In this document: positions 44,611 to 54,508 of the stretch, piece after piece
How the letters are laid out: each line of letters starts with the position of its first letter
How positions within the stretch are numbered: the stretch's first letter is position 1
Assembly (NCBI GenBank): GCA_947475415.1
Contig: CANJLH010000012.1
Coordinates: 51,465-115,464 of the forward strand
Length of the DNA stretch: 64,000 nt
From: Caulobacteraceae bacterium
Lineage (GTDB): Bacteria > Pseudomonadota > Alphaproteobacteria > Caulobacterales > Caulobacteraceae
Reading direction: 5' to 3'
Translations under genes and position numbers: made by a program
Notes under the pieces: generated by a model
Databases searched by the model: none
Told to the model about the DNA's origin: nothing
Seen by the model: only the letters and a program-made list of their open reading frames with translations

Positions 44611-45384
44611 CTAAGACCGCATCACCCAGCCGCCGTCGACGTTCAGCGTCTGGCCGGTCATCCAGTCGCCGGCTCTTGAACACAACATCAGCAGCGGGCC
44701 CACCAGGTCGTCGGGTTCGCCGCGGGGCTTGGGCGCCAGCATGCCCACCAGCCTCACCAACGGCGAGTCGTCAGGAGTCAGTGACAATCCAGCCTCGGAT
44801 TTGGTCATCCCGGGCGCGATACAGTTGACCTGGATGTTGTCAGGTCCGAGTTCCTTGGCCAGCGCGGTGGTCAGGCCGACAATGGCCAGTTTGGTGATCC
44901 CGTAGACGCCGCCCGCTGGAAACGCGCCGGCGGAGGCCTGATTGATGATCTTGCCGCCGCCGCGCTCGCGCATGGACCCCACCACCGCCTGGGCGCAGTT
45001 GAGCGCGCCGGTGACATTGACCGCCATCACCTTGTTCCAATGGTCGATGGCGGTGGCGATCATCGGGGTGCGCCCCACCTCGACCATCAAGGCGGCGTTG
45101 TTGACCAGAATGTCCACGCCGCCGAACTTCGCCTTGACCGCCGCGACCATGGCCTGGGCGGAAGCCGGATCGGTGATGTCGACCCCAAGGCCGATCGCCT
45201 GGGGTCCGATCAGGGCGGCCACTCGCGCAGCGCCCGCGCCGTCCAGGTCGGCCACGGCCACCTGGGCGCCGGCTGCAGCCAAGCCCTTGGCGTAGGCCTC
45301 GCCGATGCTGTTGGGCCGGGCGCCGGCGCCGGTGACGATGGCCACCTTGCCCTTGAGCGAGAAGGCGTCGAGCGTGAGCGTCAT
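44611..45384 (-). CDS. SDR-family oxidoreductase
   Basis: A 257-aa short-chain dehydrogenase of the FabG-like type: TGAGARPNSIGEAY (a variant glycine loop), ILVNNAALM, IINQASAGAF, and YGITKLAIVGL (YxxxK), ending GQTLNVDGGWVMRS. The ATG at 45384 has an AGGA site; a longer frame upstream is antisense-like. It stands alone; the neighbouring two-component genes end close by on the same strand. The substrate is unknown. Confidence 0.92.
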   Translation of the reverse strand: MTLTLDAFSLKGKVAIVTGAGARPNSIGEAYAKGLAAAGAQVAVADLDGAGAARVAALIGPQAIGLGVDITDPASAQAMVAAVKAKFGGVDILVNNAALMVEVGRTPMIATAIDHWNKVMAVNVTGALNCAQAVVGSMRERGGGKIINQASAGAFPAGGVYGITKLAIVGLTTALAKELGPDNIQVNCIAPGMTKSEAGLSLTPDDSPLVRLVGMLAPKPRGEPDDLVGPLLMLCSRAGDWMTGQTLNVDGGWVMRS

Positions 45385-45493
45385 GGCGCGAAGTTCCTTT
45401 GGGATTGTTGTGACAGGCTGCGGACATTGAGCCACGGCCGAAGGTGGGCTGTCGAGCGCGAAGGCGGGTCGGACCGTTGTCGAAGTTCTGGTT

Positions 45494-45850
45494 TCAGGCG
45501 CCGCGCAGGGCGCCAAGCGCCGCGCCCAACGCCGCAGGGTCTATTGGCTTGCGGATTAGCGGCGCGTCGGCGAAGCGCGGATCGGAGGCTGAGGCGTAGC
45601 CCGTGCAGAAGACGAACGGAACGCCGCGCCGGACAAGTTCCTCAGCCAATGGGTAGACCATCACCCCGCCGAGGTTGATGTCCAGGACCGCCAGATCCGG
45701 CGGGGTCGTCTGGGTCGCGAGCCAGTCGAGGGCCCGGTCAAGATCGCCAATGGAGCCGCTGATTTCGTATCCGAGGTCCTGGATCAGGTCCTCCATCACC
45801 AGCGCGACCAGCGCCTCATCCTCGACCAGCAGCACGCGGCCTAGACTCAT
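45494..45850 (-). CDS. Single-domain response regulator
   Basis: A 118-aa receiver domain with no output domain. The acidic pair is in VLLVEDEALV, the phosphorylated Asp is D57 (AVLDINL), the Thr is in FCTGY, and the Lys is K101 (RKP). Receivers alone like this act in phosphorelays or by protein binding. ATG at 45850 overlaps the kinase stop by 4 nt, so the two are a cognate pair. Confidence 0.9.
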   Translation of the reverse strand: MSLGRVLLVEDEALVALVMEDLIQDLGYEISGSIGDLDRALDWLATQTTPPDLAVLDINLGGVMVYPLAEELVRRGVPFVFCTGYASASDPRFADAPLIRKPIDPAALGAALGALRGA

Positions 45851-46563
45851 CCGCAGGCGAGCCTCGCGGAGAGCGGTGCGCTGAGGGCGAAAGTGAAACC
45901 GGCCGGGCGGAATTCGAGCCGGCTCTCGCCGCCGAGATCGCGGCTGACGCCGGCGGTCAGGAGCCGCAGTCCAAAACCGCTGCGCCGGGACAGGGCCGGG
46001 GGCGGTCCGCCATACTCGCGCCAGTTGAGCCGCAGCACCTGGCTGATCAGGTCTGGGCGCCAGACGAGTTCGACCCTGCCGGCCTCGGCGCCCAGCGCGC
46101 CATGGCGCGCGGCGTTGGCGCCCAGTTCGTGAAACGTCATGAAGAAGGCCGCCGCGGTCTGCGGCGCAAGCCCCATCGCCGGGCCGTCGATCCGAACACG
46201 CCGGCCCGGGCCCGCATGCGGCGCCAAGGCGGCCGCAGCGATCTCCGCCAGGTCGATGCATCCCCAGGCGTTGCGTGTCAGAACTTCGTGGGCTGCGGAC
46301 AGGGCCTTCAGGCGTCCGTCGAACGCCTCGACAAAGGCCTCCGGCGAGGCGGCGTATCTCAGGGTCTGGTCGGCGATCGACTGGACGTGAGCCAGCAGGT
46401 TATTGCAGCGGTGGTCGAGCTCCGCGCCCATTGCGGTAAGGCGTGCATCGCTTGTGGCCTCCGCCGGAAACAAGCGACCAACACCCTGTACCGCCGCGCG
46501 TCCCAAGGTGACAACCCCCCGTCGAATCTCTCGCGTTTCACGGAATGGATATGAGCGAATCAA
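45847..46563 (-). CDS. HWE-family histidine kinase (soluble core)
   Basis: A 238-aa kinase with no sensor or membrane segment. The phospho-accepting His is H51 in ELDHRCNNLL, the HWE-type H-box, and the N-box is in FHELGANAARHGAL, followed by GFGLRLLTAGV. HWE kinases are common in alphaproteobacteria and often sense light or general stress. Without PAS or GAF domains, the input must come from a partner. Translationally coupled to the receiver. Confidence 0.9.
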   Translation of the reverse strand: MIRSYPFRETREIRRGVVTLGRAAVQGVGRLFPAEATSDARLTAMGAELDHRCNNLLAHVQSIADQTLRYAASPEAFVEAFDGRLKALSAAHEVLTRNAWGCIDLAEIAAAALAPHAGPGRRVRIDGPAMGLAPQTAAAFFMTFHELGANAARHGALGAEAGRVELVWRPDLISQVLRLNWREYGGPPPALSRRSGFGLRLLTAGVSRDLGGESRLEFRPAGFTFALSAPLSARLACG

Positions 46564-46589
46564 TTCGAAGTTGTTAACTACGTTGCCGT

Positions 46590-47882
46590 TCAGTCCGCTG
46601 GCGCCGCGACGGGGGCGGCCAGCATCGGCGGCGGACCCATTTTCAGTTCCGCGGCCAGCCGGTCACGGTCCAGGTCACCCTCCCAGCGGGCGATCGCCAG
46701 GGCCCCGACCCCGTTGCCGATCAGGTTCGTCACCGCCCGGCACTCGCTCATGAACCGGTCGACGCCCACCAGCAGCGCCAGAGCCGCGATCGGGATTGTG
46801 GGCATCACCGCCAGCGTCGCGGCTAAAGTGATGAACCCTGCCCCTGTGACCCCGCTGGCGCCCTTCGACGTCAACATGGCCACGGCCAGGAGGGTCAACT
46901 CCTGGCCAAGCGAAAGGGGTGTGTTGGTGGCTTGGGCGAGGAACAGGGTCGCCAGGGTCATATAGATGTTGGTGCCGTCCAGATTGAACGAATAGCCGGT
47001 GGGGATCACCAGGCCCACTGTGGTCTTGCCCGCCCCCAGGCGCTGGAGTTTCAACATCATCTGCGGCAGGGCCGCCTCTGACGAGCAGGCGCCCAGGACG
47101 ATGAAAATCTCGTCGCGGATATAGGCGAGGAAACGCAGGAGCGAGAAGCCGCAAAGGCGCGCCACCAACCCCAGCACCACCAGGACGAAGACCAGCGAGG
47201 TGGCATAGAAGGTGGCGATCAGGGCTCCCAGGTTGACCAGGGCGCCCGTCCCGTACTTGCCGACGGTGAAGGCCATGGCCCCGAAGGCGCCCAGGGGGGC
47301 GAGCTTCACCAACAGACCGATGATGGCGAAGAACAGCTTGGCTATGTCATCCAGAACATCGGCGACCTTTTCCCCCAACCCCCCAAGCCGTGTGCAGGCG
47401 AAGCCGGTGAGTAGGGCGACCAGAAGCACTTGCAGCAGATCGCCCTTAGCCAGCCCGCTGAAAAAACTGTCGGGGATGAGGTTCAGCAAAAAGGCCACCC
47501 ATCCGTCCGCGTGCTCGGCCTTGGCCACATAGTCCGCGGCGATGGCCGGATCGAGGGTCGCCGGATCGACATTGAACCCGGAGCCCGGGCGAACCACACG
47601 CCCCACCACCAGGCCGATCACCAGAGCCAGGGTCGAGATCACCTCGAAATAGATGAGGGTGCGAACGCCCAGGCGGCCGAACGCCTTCATGTCGCTCATG
47701 CGCGCCACGCCGGCGGCGATAGTGCAGAAGATCACCGGCGCCACCGCCATCTTGATGAGCTTGACGAAGGCGTCGCCCAGCGGCTTCAGCGCCGCGCCGA
47801 AATGGGGCCACAGGGCGCCTACGGCCACGCCCAGGACGATGGCGATGATCACCTGAACATAGAGAACTCGAAAATGCCGCAT
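46590..47882 (-). CDS. dctA: Dicarboxylate/cation symporter (DctA-type)
   Basis: A 430-aa carrier of the DAACS family. The hairpin region [10 protein letters not shown] and the substrate-binding segment [21 protein letters not shown] are diagnostic; the C-terminal helix ends [23 protein letters not shown]. It imports C4-dicarboxylates such as succinate with protons or sodium. The start codon follows a GAGAGGCG site. Monocistronic by position; it ends 27 nt before the kinase gene on the same strand. Confidence 0.93.
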   Translation of the reverse strand: MRHFRVLYVQVIIAIVLGVAVGALWPHFGAALKPLGDAFVKLIKMAVAPVIFCTIAAGVARMSDMKAFGRLGVRTLIYFEVISTLALVIGLVVGRVVRPGSGFNVDPATLDPAIAADYVAKAEHADGWVAFLLNLIPDSFFSGLAKGDLLQVLLVALLTGFACTRLGGLGEKVADVLDDIAKLFFAIIGLLVKLAPLGAFGAMAFTVGKYGTGALVNLGALIATFYATSLVFVLVVLGLVARLCGFSLLRFLAYIRDEIFIVLGACSSEAALPQMMLKLQRLGAGKTTVGLVIPTGYSFNLDGTNIYMTLATLFLAQATNTPLSLGQELTLLAVAMLTSKGASGVTGAGFITLAATLAVMPTIPIAALALLVGVDRFMSECRAVTNLIGNGVGALAIARWEGDLDRDRLAAELKMGPPPMLAAPVAAPAD

Positions 47883-47941
47883 CGCGCCTCTCCCCGACCG
47901 CCGGCCGGGACGATAGATCAGCCTGCGTCGGATGCGAACCC

Positions 47942-48310
47942 CTAGGTCTTCCAGCCCTGGCCCATGGCGTTGCTCATGGCCGAAGGCCTGGCGTTGACCA
48001 AGGCCTGCAGTAACGCGGCCAGCATTAACTCAGCCTGAGCCAACGCCGCGCCGTTGTCCTGCTGAGCCTCAACGAGATCCTCGCGCACCACCGCCAGGCG
48101 ATCGGCGGCCGCACGCATGGCCATCACCCGATTGAGGATTTCCAGATCCACGTCCACGTGCTCGCAGATGTTGAGCACCGCCGCATCGATAAAGCGCAGG
48201 ATGTCCGCGCCGGAAACGTCCGGGGCCAACTGGGCTTCGATCAACGCAATCTGGTCGGCCAGCAGCGGCGGCAGCGCGGGGTCTTCCCCAACGTCAGCTT
48301 CCGGCCCCAT
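47942..48310 (-). CDS. Hypothetical helical protein, 122 aa
   Basis: A 122-aa acidic protein with nearly continuous helix-forming sequence ([20 protein letters not shown], then [20 protein letters not shown]). No signal or membrane segment and no known motif. Good codon composition and a spacing that fits a real gene. It lies upstream of dctA on the same strand with a 59-nt gap. Confidence 0.6.
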   Translation of the reverse strand: MGPEADVGEDPALPPLLADQIALIEAQLAPDVSGADILRFIDAAVLNICEHVDVDLEILNRVMAMRAAADRLAVVREDLVEAQQDNGAALAQAELMLAALLQALVNARPSAMSNAMGQGWKT

Positions 48311-48605
48311 CCGGTTTCTCCTGCGCGGCGCATCAGCCCCGATCCTTGCGCCATAGCAGGGCCAGAGGGCAAGACCGTGGCGAAGCGGCGCCGGTCGGGC
48401 CGCGAGCAGGAGGACGCGGCCCGACCGGCTGGTCCGACTCGAACTCGGTCTGAGTTGGACCGTTTACATCATAACATGATGCGTCCCATTGGTGCGACGG
48501 AATTGCACGTTACGAGCGCGCAGGTGAATGACGCCCAGCGCATTCCCCGACGCTTGGCCGGATTGCTCACCGCTTGCCTAGCTTAGTGTACCCTGTTGGC
48601 GCCTT
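48311..48605. other. 295-nt intergenic region with two dyads
   Basis: No gene is supported. GGTCCGACTC (48431-48440) and GAGTTGGACC (48452-48461) form a 10-bp inverted repeat with one mismatch, and CATCAT-AAC-ATGATG (48467-48481) is a perfect dyad just after it. Both could be operators for the gene at 48310 or hairpins at the end of the phosphoglucomutase transcript. Confidence 0.45.
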
Positions 48606-50246
48606 TCAGGTCTTCAACGCCTGAGCAACGACATTGCGGGCCTGATCCTGAACCTGGCCAAGGTGGGCTTCGCCGAGAAAGGACTCGGCGTAGATCTTGT
48701 AGACATCCTCGGTGCCGGAGGGACGAGCGGCGAACCAGGCGTTCCGGGTCACCACCTTCAGGCCGCCGATCCGCTCGCCATTCCCCGGCGCTTCGGTCAA
48801 CACCTGAAGGATAGGCTCTCCGGCGAGTTCGCCGGCCGTCACGTCCTGCGGACTGAGCGCGGCGAGACGCGCCTTCTGCTCGCGGCTGGCCGGGGCGTCG
48901 ACCCGGGCATAGGCGGGGGATCCATGCCGCCCGGTCAGGTCGCCGTAGCGTTCGCTGGGGCTCTTGCCCGTTGCGCCCATGATCTCGGCGGCCAGCAAAG
49001 CGAGTAGCAGACCGTCCTTGTCGGTTGTCCAGACTGTGCCGTCGATGCGCAGGAAGGACGCCCCCGCAGATTCTTCGCCCCCGAAGCCGACACTGCCGTC
49101 GAACAGGCCGGGGACGAAATACTTGAACCCGACCGGGGTCTCGAACAAACGCCGCCCGAGCGCGGCCGCCACCCGGTCGATCATCGAAGAGGAAACCAGG
49201 GTCTTGCCGACCGCAGCCTCACGCCCCCAGGCTCGGCGGTGGTCGAAGAGATAGTCGATGGCGACGGCCAGGTAATGATTGGGGTTCATCAGACCCCCGT
49301 CGGCGGTGACGACGCCATGGCGGTCGGCGTCGGCGTCGTTTCCCGTGCCGATGTCATAGGGCGCCGGCGCGCGCATGGTTTCGATGAGGTTGGCCATCGC
49401 CGCCGGCGAAGAGCAGTCCATGCGTATCTTGCCGTCGGTGTCGAGCGGCATGAACGCCCAGCGCGGATCGACCGCGGGGTTGACCACGGTAAGGTCCAGC
49501 CGATGGCGATCTGCGATCTCGCCCCAATAACCGACGCTGGCGCCGCCAAGGGGATCGGCACCAATCTTCACACCGCCCCGGCGCACCGCCTCCAGGTCCA
49601 GGATGCTTGGCAGGTCGTCCACATAGTGGCTCAGGAAATCATACGCGCCGACCTGACGCTCCGCGCGCGCGAAAGGCATGCGGCGCACACCCTTCAGGCC
49701 GGATTCCAACAGTTCGTTCGCGCGCGCGGCGATGGCGCCCGTGGCCTCCGACCCGGCCGGGCCGCCCGAGGGGGGATTGTACTTGAGACCTCCATCCCGC
49801 GGCGGATTGTGTGACGGCGTGATCAGGATGCCGTCGGCCTGACCGCCCGCGCTGGAGCGGTTCAAGCGCAGAATTGCGTGCGACACCGCCGGGGTCGGCG
49901 TGAAGCCGCCGCGAGAATCGATCAGCGCCTCCACGCCGTTTGCGGCCAGCACCTCGATGGTCGTGCGCCAGGCGGGCTCGGACAGGCCATGGGTGTCACG
50001 GCCGACCAGGATGGGTCCCGTCACGCCCTGCGCGGCGCGGAACTCGATGATCGCCTGGGTGATGGCGGCGATGTGGTCTTCGTTGAACGCCCCGTCGAGG
50101 CTTGAGCCCCGGTGGCCGGAGGTTCCGAAACTGACCCGCTGTGTCGGATCGGAGGGATCGGGGCGCCGGTCATAATAGGCGTCGATCAGGGCGTTTAGAT
50201 CGACGAGATCTTCGGGGCGCGCGCGCTGGCCGGCTCGGGGGTGCAT
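48606..50246 (-). CDS. pgm: Phosphoglucomutase (alpha-D-glucose phosphate-specific)
   Basis: A 546-aa enzyme, the same length as E. coli Pgm. It begins [14 protein letters not shown], contains [10 protein letters not shown] near residue 42, the active serine loop [16 protein letters not shown], the metal loop [10 protein letters not shown], and the substrate loop [12 protein letters not shown]. It interconverts glucose-1-phosphate and glucose-6-phosphate, feeding surface polysaccharide or glycogen synthesis. ATG at 50246 matches the family start. Confidence 0.97.
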   Translation of the reverse strand: MHPRAGQRARPEDLVDLNALIDAYYDRRPDPSDPTQRVSFGTSGHRGSSLDGAFNEDHIAAITQAIIEFRAAQGVTGPILVGRDTHGLSEPAWRTTIEVLAANGVEALIDSRGGFTPTPAVSHAILRLNRSSAGGQADGILITPSHNPPRDGGLKYNPPSGGPAGSEATGAIAARANELLESGLKGVRRMPFARAERQVGAYDFLSHYVDDLPSILDLEAVRRGGVKIGADPLGGASVGYWGEIADRHRLDLTVVNPAVDPRWAFMPLDTDGKIRMDCSSPAAMANLIETMRAPAPYDIGTGNDADADRHGVVTADGGLMNPNHYLAVAIDYLFDHRRAWGREAAVGKTLVSSSMIDRVAAALGRRLFETPVGFKYFVPGLFDGSVGFGGEESAGASFLRIDGTVWTTDKDGLLLALLAAEIMGATGKSPSERYGDLTGRHGSPAYARVDAPASREQKARLAALSPQDVTAGELAGEPILQVLTEAPGNGERIGGLKVVTRNAWFAARPSGTEDVYKIYAESFLGEAHLGQVQDQARNVVAQALKT

Positions 50247-50327
50247 GACGCCTTCGTAGCGTCGCTTCGCCAGCCGCACAATCAGCGGTTCCGGTCCTTT
50301 GGACCGCCGCCCTCGATGCCTATGCGG

Positions 50328-53132
50328 TCACGGGCGCGCCGCGCCGCGCATGGACATCGGCGATCCCGCCAATAGGTCCACGCCCGTGCGCTGCTTCATC
50401 GCCCGCAGCTCCGTATAGATCGCGTTGGCCAGGATTGAGTGGCCCAGCGCATTCACGTGATCGCGGTCCCAAGTCGCGAGCCGAACCTTGGTCGGGTCAT
50501 AGTCACGCATCACATCCGGCAGCTCCAAGATTACGAAGCCGGCGTCTTTGGCCAGTTGCGTTACGCGCGCCACGTATTGCGGGTTCTCGGCGGCCATGCC
50601 TTCGGCGCCGGTGGTGTAGAACCAGATCGGCGTCGCTCCGTGAGCTCGGCAGTCCTCGACCATCAGCTGATAGATTCGCCCCAGAATTTCGTATTTGTAG
50701 GGTTCGAGCCGTTCGTTGAGTTTCTCATTGCTCATCGCTCGGTCGAGGCCTGCCCGCTGATAGATTTCGTCCAAGAATGGGAACGGGGTGGGGCGTCCGA
50801 GGCGGTAAAGCTCGGCCAAGCGGTCAACTGTCGCATCGCGGCTCCCCGCAATGTGGAACACTGCGGATGGATGGAAGCGCCAAACCTTCTCGTTAAGGGT
50901 CATCAGGACCTGGATCGGCTCATAGGCTTCAACGCCGAAATTGAGAAATTCAAATCGGCCCCCCGATGCGCTCTTGGCGGCTTCTTGGTTCAAACGGGCC
51001 TCGATCACGGATTCGAAGCGCTTGTTCTGATCCACGCCCATGCCGCTGAGGCGAGATGAGCCTATCATTGCAACCCGCGATGTGTTCGGCGGCGTCGCCA
51101 GTTCATAATCCTGGTCGCGCATACCCCATCTGTTGATGTGATACATTACGCCGTTAGAGCTGAATGTCGCACCGGGCGTATACTCGTACTTCATATAATC
51201 ACGGCGCTGGCGCATGCCCGCCATGTCTTCTGTGTTTTGAAAATTCTTCGGCCGGAACATGAACACTTCCCAGAGCGGCGAATTGAACCGCTGAGCGTTG
51301 GACACCTCCTCATAATAACCCCGTGAGGCCAACGCCTGGTCGCGAGCGTTTAACCGGCTGCTGGCGACGTGTTCGAGGAACAGTTGCGTGTCGACGTTCA
51401 TGAGCGCCTTGATCGGCTGGTAGTGTGGCAGCAGCAGCGCCGCGGCGAGCACTGGCGTGACGATCTCTGACCGCCGCCAAATCGGCGGCTTCTTGACCGC
51501 GCCTTTGCGCGCCGCCGGCGGGGCGCGAAGCGGCGCGAGCCCAACCCCCATGGTGACGGCTATCAGGCCGAGGCCGACAGCCAGCCACGCCGCCGTCACC
51601 GCCCAGTCCACGGCGCTCGCGCCGGCCCCCGTCTTGAAGGCTGGAAGTACGCCGCCGGCCGCGAGCAGGCCGATCCAGGCCGACAGCGACGGGCTGGTCC
51701 ACATCGACCAAAGCAGCGAGATCGTCAGGAGCGTGCAGCCCGTGCGCACCACCAGTTCAATGCGCGAGCTAAGCCGCGGCGCGGTCTTGGCGTCCCTTCG
51801 GGCCGCCGAGCGGCCGTCTTCGAGAGCGGTCTGGGTCATGAGGAACGCGGCGAGCGCGCCCCAGAACAGCGCATCGGGCGCGTTGAACAGGAGCGATCCC
51901 TGGAGCCAGAAAAAGTTGTAGGAATGCAGCGCCCAGGTCGCCAGGAAGGTCACCGCGATCGCCGCGGTCACCGCGAACAGGTGGCTTCGGCCAGCGTTTT
52001 TCAACCTAACATAAGACGGGTTGAAAAACATCTTCTGCATAAAGTCCTTCCAATAGATGTTAATGCGCCTCCAGAAATCAATAAAGCTATTGGATAAGTA
52101 AAAACTGGTATGCGTCTCGGGCAAATTGTACCCAAATATCAACAACAAACCAATTATGAGGTGAAACGATCCGGAAATTCGAAAATAGAGGCCGAAATTT
52201 GTGAGAATGTAACCGAGAAGACTAAGTGGACCAGTCACATCTCCCGGCGCGCTATTGAAAAATAGATAGTCTATCCGGTACACGAGGAGGTGAATCACGC
52301 CGCGCAGAATCCACCCAACGCCGCGCTGATAGATCTTGTTCGCATCCTCGTTATAGTAGGAGCGCCCGAAGGTCGCGTAGTCCACGACCGGAAAGAACGG
52401 GAACACCGGGTTGGGCGGCAGGAAGAAATACGAAAGCTTCGCCCAGAACCCGGTCGGCCCCTTCTTATTGTGGCTGTCGTAAAGATAGATAGCGAGGCGG
52501 AACATGAACACGGATCCCAGCAGCGGGATCGCGATGCTTGCCCAGCCAAAATTGAGCCACCCGACGCGCATCGCTGCAAGGCCAGCGCCGACGATCAGCA
52601 GCGTTACGACACGCGCAGTCAGCGGGATCGGTAGGTTCGCAATCAAGAATAGCGCAAGCGAGAGGCCGATAAGTATGACGGTGGCGAGCGGATAGGTTGT
52701 TCCGATCAGGGCAACGATCGAGCCGACGCCAAGGAGCACGAAGAACGGGGGCCGCAACTTCTGAGGCAGATGATGGTGCGCGATAAACCCGAATGTTATC
52801 AGTAGGATGATGACATCGAAGAAGATCCGGTTGTTGACTTCATAAATACGGACAAGCAGCGCCAACAAACACGCCTGAGCGGCGATCGCCCAGAAGCGAA
52901 GCGTCTCGGACAAAGTGCGCCGCCCGGCGCGCACCTCGAGAAACGACCCGGCCAGCATCGCCGTGGCGCCGACAAGCAGACCGAGCTGCTTGTTGCGGCC
53001 CAAGGTCGGGCTGAACTCCTCGCTGTAGAAGCCAACGATCAGCGCGGCGAAGCAGAGGACTGCGACGATGGCGGCTTGGCCTTCGCGATCTGCGCGCACC
53101 TCCTGGCCTGTGTTGTTCCGATCTGGAAGCAC
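50328..53132 (-). CDS. MBOAT acyltransferase fused to SGNH/GDSL domain
   Basis: A 934-aa protein. Residues 20-570 have about a dozen membrane segments with the MBOAT pattern FIDFWRRINIYWKDFM and the likely catalytic His at H403 (TWALHSYNFFW). Residues 680-920 form a periplasmic SGNH/AlgX-like domain with IGSSRLSGMG (nucleophile S693) and DRDH (residues 889-892). The pair suggests O-acetylation of an exported polysaccharide. The start is doubtful: the GTG at 53132 lies inside antisense of a truncated acyl-CoA dehydrogenase, with no ribosome-binding site, so the true 5' end may be lost. Base composition dips at 52.0-52.3 kb. Confidence 0.8.
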   Translation of the reverse strand: MLPDRNNTGQEVRADREGQAAIVAVLCFAALIVGFYSEEFSPTLGRNKQLGLLVGATAMLAGSFLEVRAGRRTLSETLRFWAIAAQACLLALLVRIYEVNNRIFFDVIILLITFGFIAHHHLPQKLRPPFFVLLGVGSIVALIGTTYPLATVILIGLSLALFLIANLPIPLTARVVTLLIVGAGLAAMRVGWLNFGWASIAIPLLGSVFMFRLAIYLYDSHNKKGPTGFWAKLSYFFLPPNPVFPFFPVVDYATFGRSYYNEDANKIYQRGVGWILRGVIHLLVYRIDYLFFNSAPGDVTGPLSLLGYILTNFGLYFRISGSFHLIIGLLLIFGYNLPETHTSFYLSNSFIDFWRRINIYWKDFMQKMFFNPSYVRLKNAGRSHLFAVTAAIAVTFLATWALHSYNFFWLQGSLLFNAPDALFWGALAAFLMTQTALEDGRSAARRDAKTAPRLSSRIELVVRTGCTLLTISLLWSMWTSPSLSAWIGLLAAGGVLPAFKTGAGASAVDWAVTAAWLAVGLGLIAVTMGVGLAPLRAPPAARKGAVKKPPIWRRSEIVTPVLAAALLLPHYQPIKALMNVDTQLFLEHVASSRLNARDQALASRGYYEEVSNAQRFNSPLWEVFMFRPKNFQNTEDMAGMRQRRDYMKYEYTPGATFSSNGVMYHINRWGMRDQDYELATPPNTSRVAMIGSSRLSGMGVDQNKRFESVIEARLNQEAAKSASGGRFEFLNFGVEAYEPIQVLMTLNEKVWRFHPSAVFHIAGSRDATVDRLAELYRLGRPTPFPFLDEIYQRAGLDRAMSNEKLNERLEPYKYEILGRIYQLMVEDCRAHGATPIWFYTTGAEGMAAENPQYVARVTQLAKDAGFVILELPDVMRDYDPTKVRLATWDRDHVNALGHSILANAIYTELRAMKQRTGVDLLAGSPMSMRGAARP

Positions 53133-53972
53133 GGGAGCCCGGCGCAGAAGGAGCGATATTTGCGCGACCTTTGTGAAGGCAAGCTGATCGCAGTCAACGG
53201 CATGACTGAGCCGGAGAGCGGCTCAGACGCATTCAACATGAAGACGCGCGCCGTGGCGGACGGAGACGACTTCGTGATCAACGGGGTGAAGACGTTCAGC
53301 TCCAACGGCCCTGTGGCCGACCTCGCAGTGCTCTATGCGCAGACCGATCCCGACAGGGGCTATATGGGCGGAGTGACCGCCTTTCTAATTGAGGCGGGCA
53401 CTCCCGGTTTTACGACGGGACAAGTCTTCGACAAGATGGGACTTCGTTCGTGCCCAATCGGCGAACTTGTGCTCGACAACGTGCGTGTTCCGCGTTCGGC
53501 GGTGCTGGGCGGCGTCGGCGGCGGCGGCCCAATTTTCAACCAGAGCATGGAATGGGAGCGCGCCTGCCTTGTGGCCGTCCACCTGGGCGCCATGGAGCGC
53601 CTCATCGAGCAGGCGGTGAGCTACGCCAAGACGCGCAAGTCGTTCGGCAAGCGGATCGGCGAAAACCAAGCGGTGTCGCACCGCATCGTCGACATGCAAG
53701 TTCGCCTCGAAGCCGCCAAGCTCCTCACCTATCGCACGGCGACCCGGTTGGACCGCTTGAAGTCCGTAGGCTTCGACGCGGCCATCACCAAGCTCTACGT
53801 CAGCGAAAGCCTTGTGCAGACCGCGCTCGATACTGTCCGCACGCTCGGCGGATACGGCATTATGACTGAGTATGGCGTTGAGCGGACGTTGCGCGATTCC
53901 GTGGCCGGAACACTCTACTCCGGCACCAACGACATGCAGCGCAACATCATTGCGCGGTGGCTTGGTTTGTGA
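53076..53972 (+). pseudogene. Acyl-CoA dehydrogenase lacking its N-terminal domain
   Basis: The frame gives 298 aa where the family has about 380-390. It starts inside the FAD-binding middle region (LAFAICAHLLACVVPIWKHG, then NGMTEPESGSDAFNMK) and runs to a normal C-terminus (SGTNDMQRNIIARWLGL). The N-terminal alpha domain of about 90 residues is missing. Upstream, the frame stays open but reads antisense to the MBOAT gene, and the only start is a TTG. The C-terminal block has YSGTND where many relatives have the catalytic Glu in YEGT. A non-functional remnant is most likely. Confidence 0.8.
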
Positions 53973-54305
53973 CGGCCGAACAGCCTAGGCCTTGAGCCAA
54001 TTGAACTGACTTCGGCAGGCGCGGCCCCAGGGTGGCGGCGTTCCGAATGACAGTGCGGCTCCCGCCGCTTGTCCTACTGCTGGCGCCCGGCCCGAAAGGC
54101 GGGAAGGTGGCGCGCCGGATTTCTGTAGAGCGGCATTGGCCGCTGACAAGCCGACCGCGCGTCATGGCGCCCTTGAACAGGTCCCGCTAGCGAGGTACCT
54201 CCCCGCATCCGTCAAGGTTGGCGGCGGGCGCGCTTCGCGACCTATCTGTGATCTGAAAGCTGCGACTTCAGCGTCGAGATTTCTAAGTAATTGTTTTTAT
54301 TGCAT
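53973..54305. other. Gene-free stretch before tRNA-Arg
   Basis: About 330 nt between the acyl-CoA dehydrogenase remnant and tRNA-Arg. I see no gene, repeat or attachment-site-like duplication of the tRNA end. The last 60 nt (TCTAAGTAATTG, TTTTTATTGC) are A/T-rich and probably hold the tRNA promoter. Confidence 0.45.
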
Positions 54306-54382
54306 GGCCCGGTAGCTCAGCAGGATAGAGCAGCGCTTTCCTAAAGCGAAGGTCGGGGGTTCGAGTCCCTCCCGGGCCGCCA
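54306..54382 (+). tRNA. tRNA-Arg (anticodon CCU)
   Basis: Begins GGCCCGG and ends CCGGGCC-G-CCA, a perfect 7-bp acceptor stem with encoded CCA. The anticodon loop UUCCUAA gives anticodon CCU, reading AGG (arginine). The D-loop (AGCTCAGCAGGATAGAGC) and T-arm (GGGGGTTCGAGTCCCTC) are canonical. Length 77 nt. Confidence 0.96.
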
Positions 54383-54508
54383 CGCAGTCCGCGAAATCGT
54401 CTCTGATTTCCCAGATCTGACCCAAGTCGCTGAATTCACGTGCCTATTCCGCCCTAAACCGCCGGTGTCGGCCAGTATTTAGCGGGCGGCTTAAACTTCA
54501 CAGATCCC

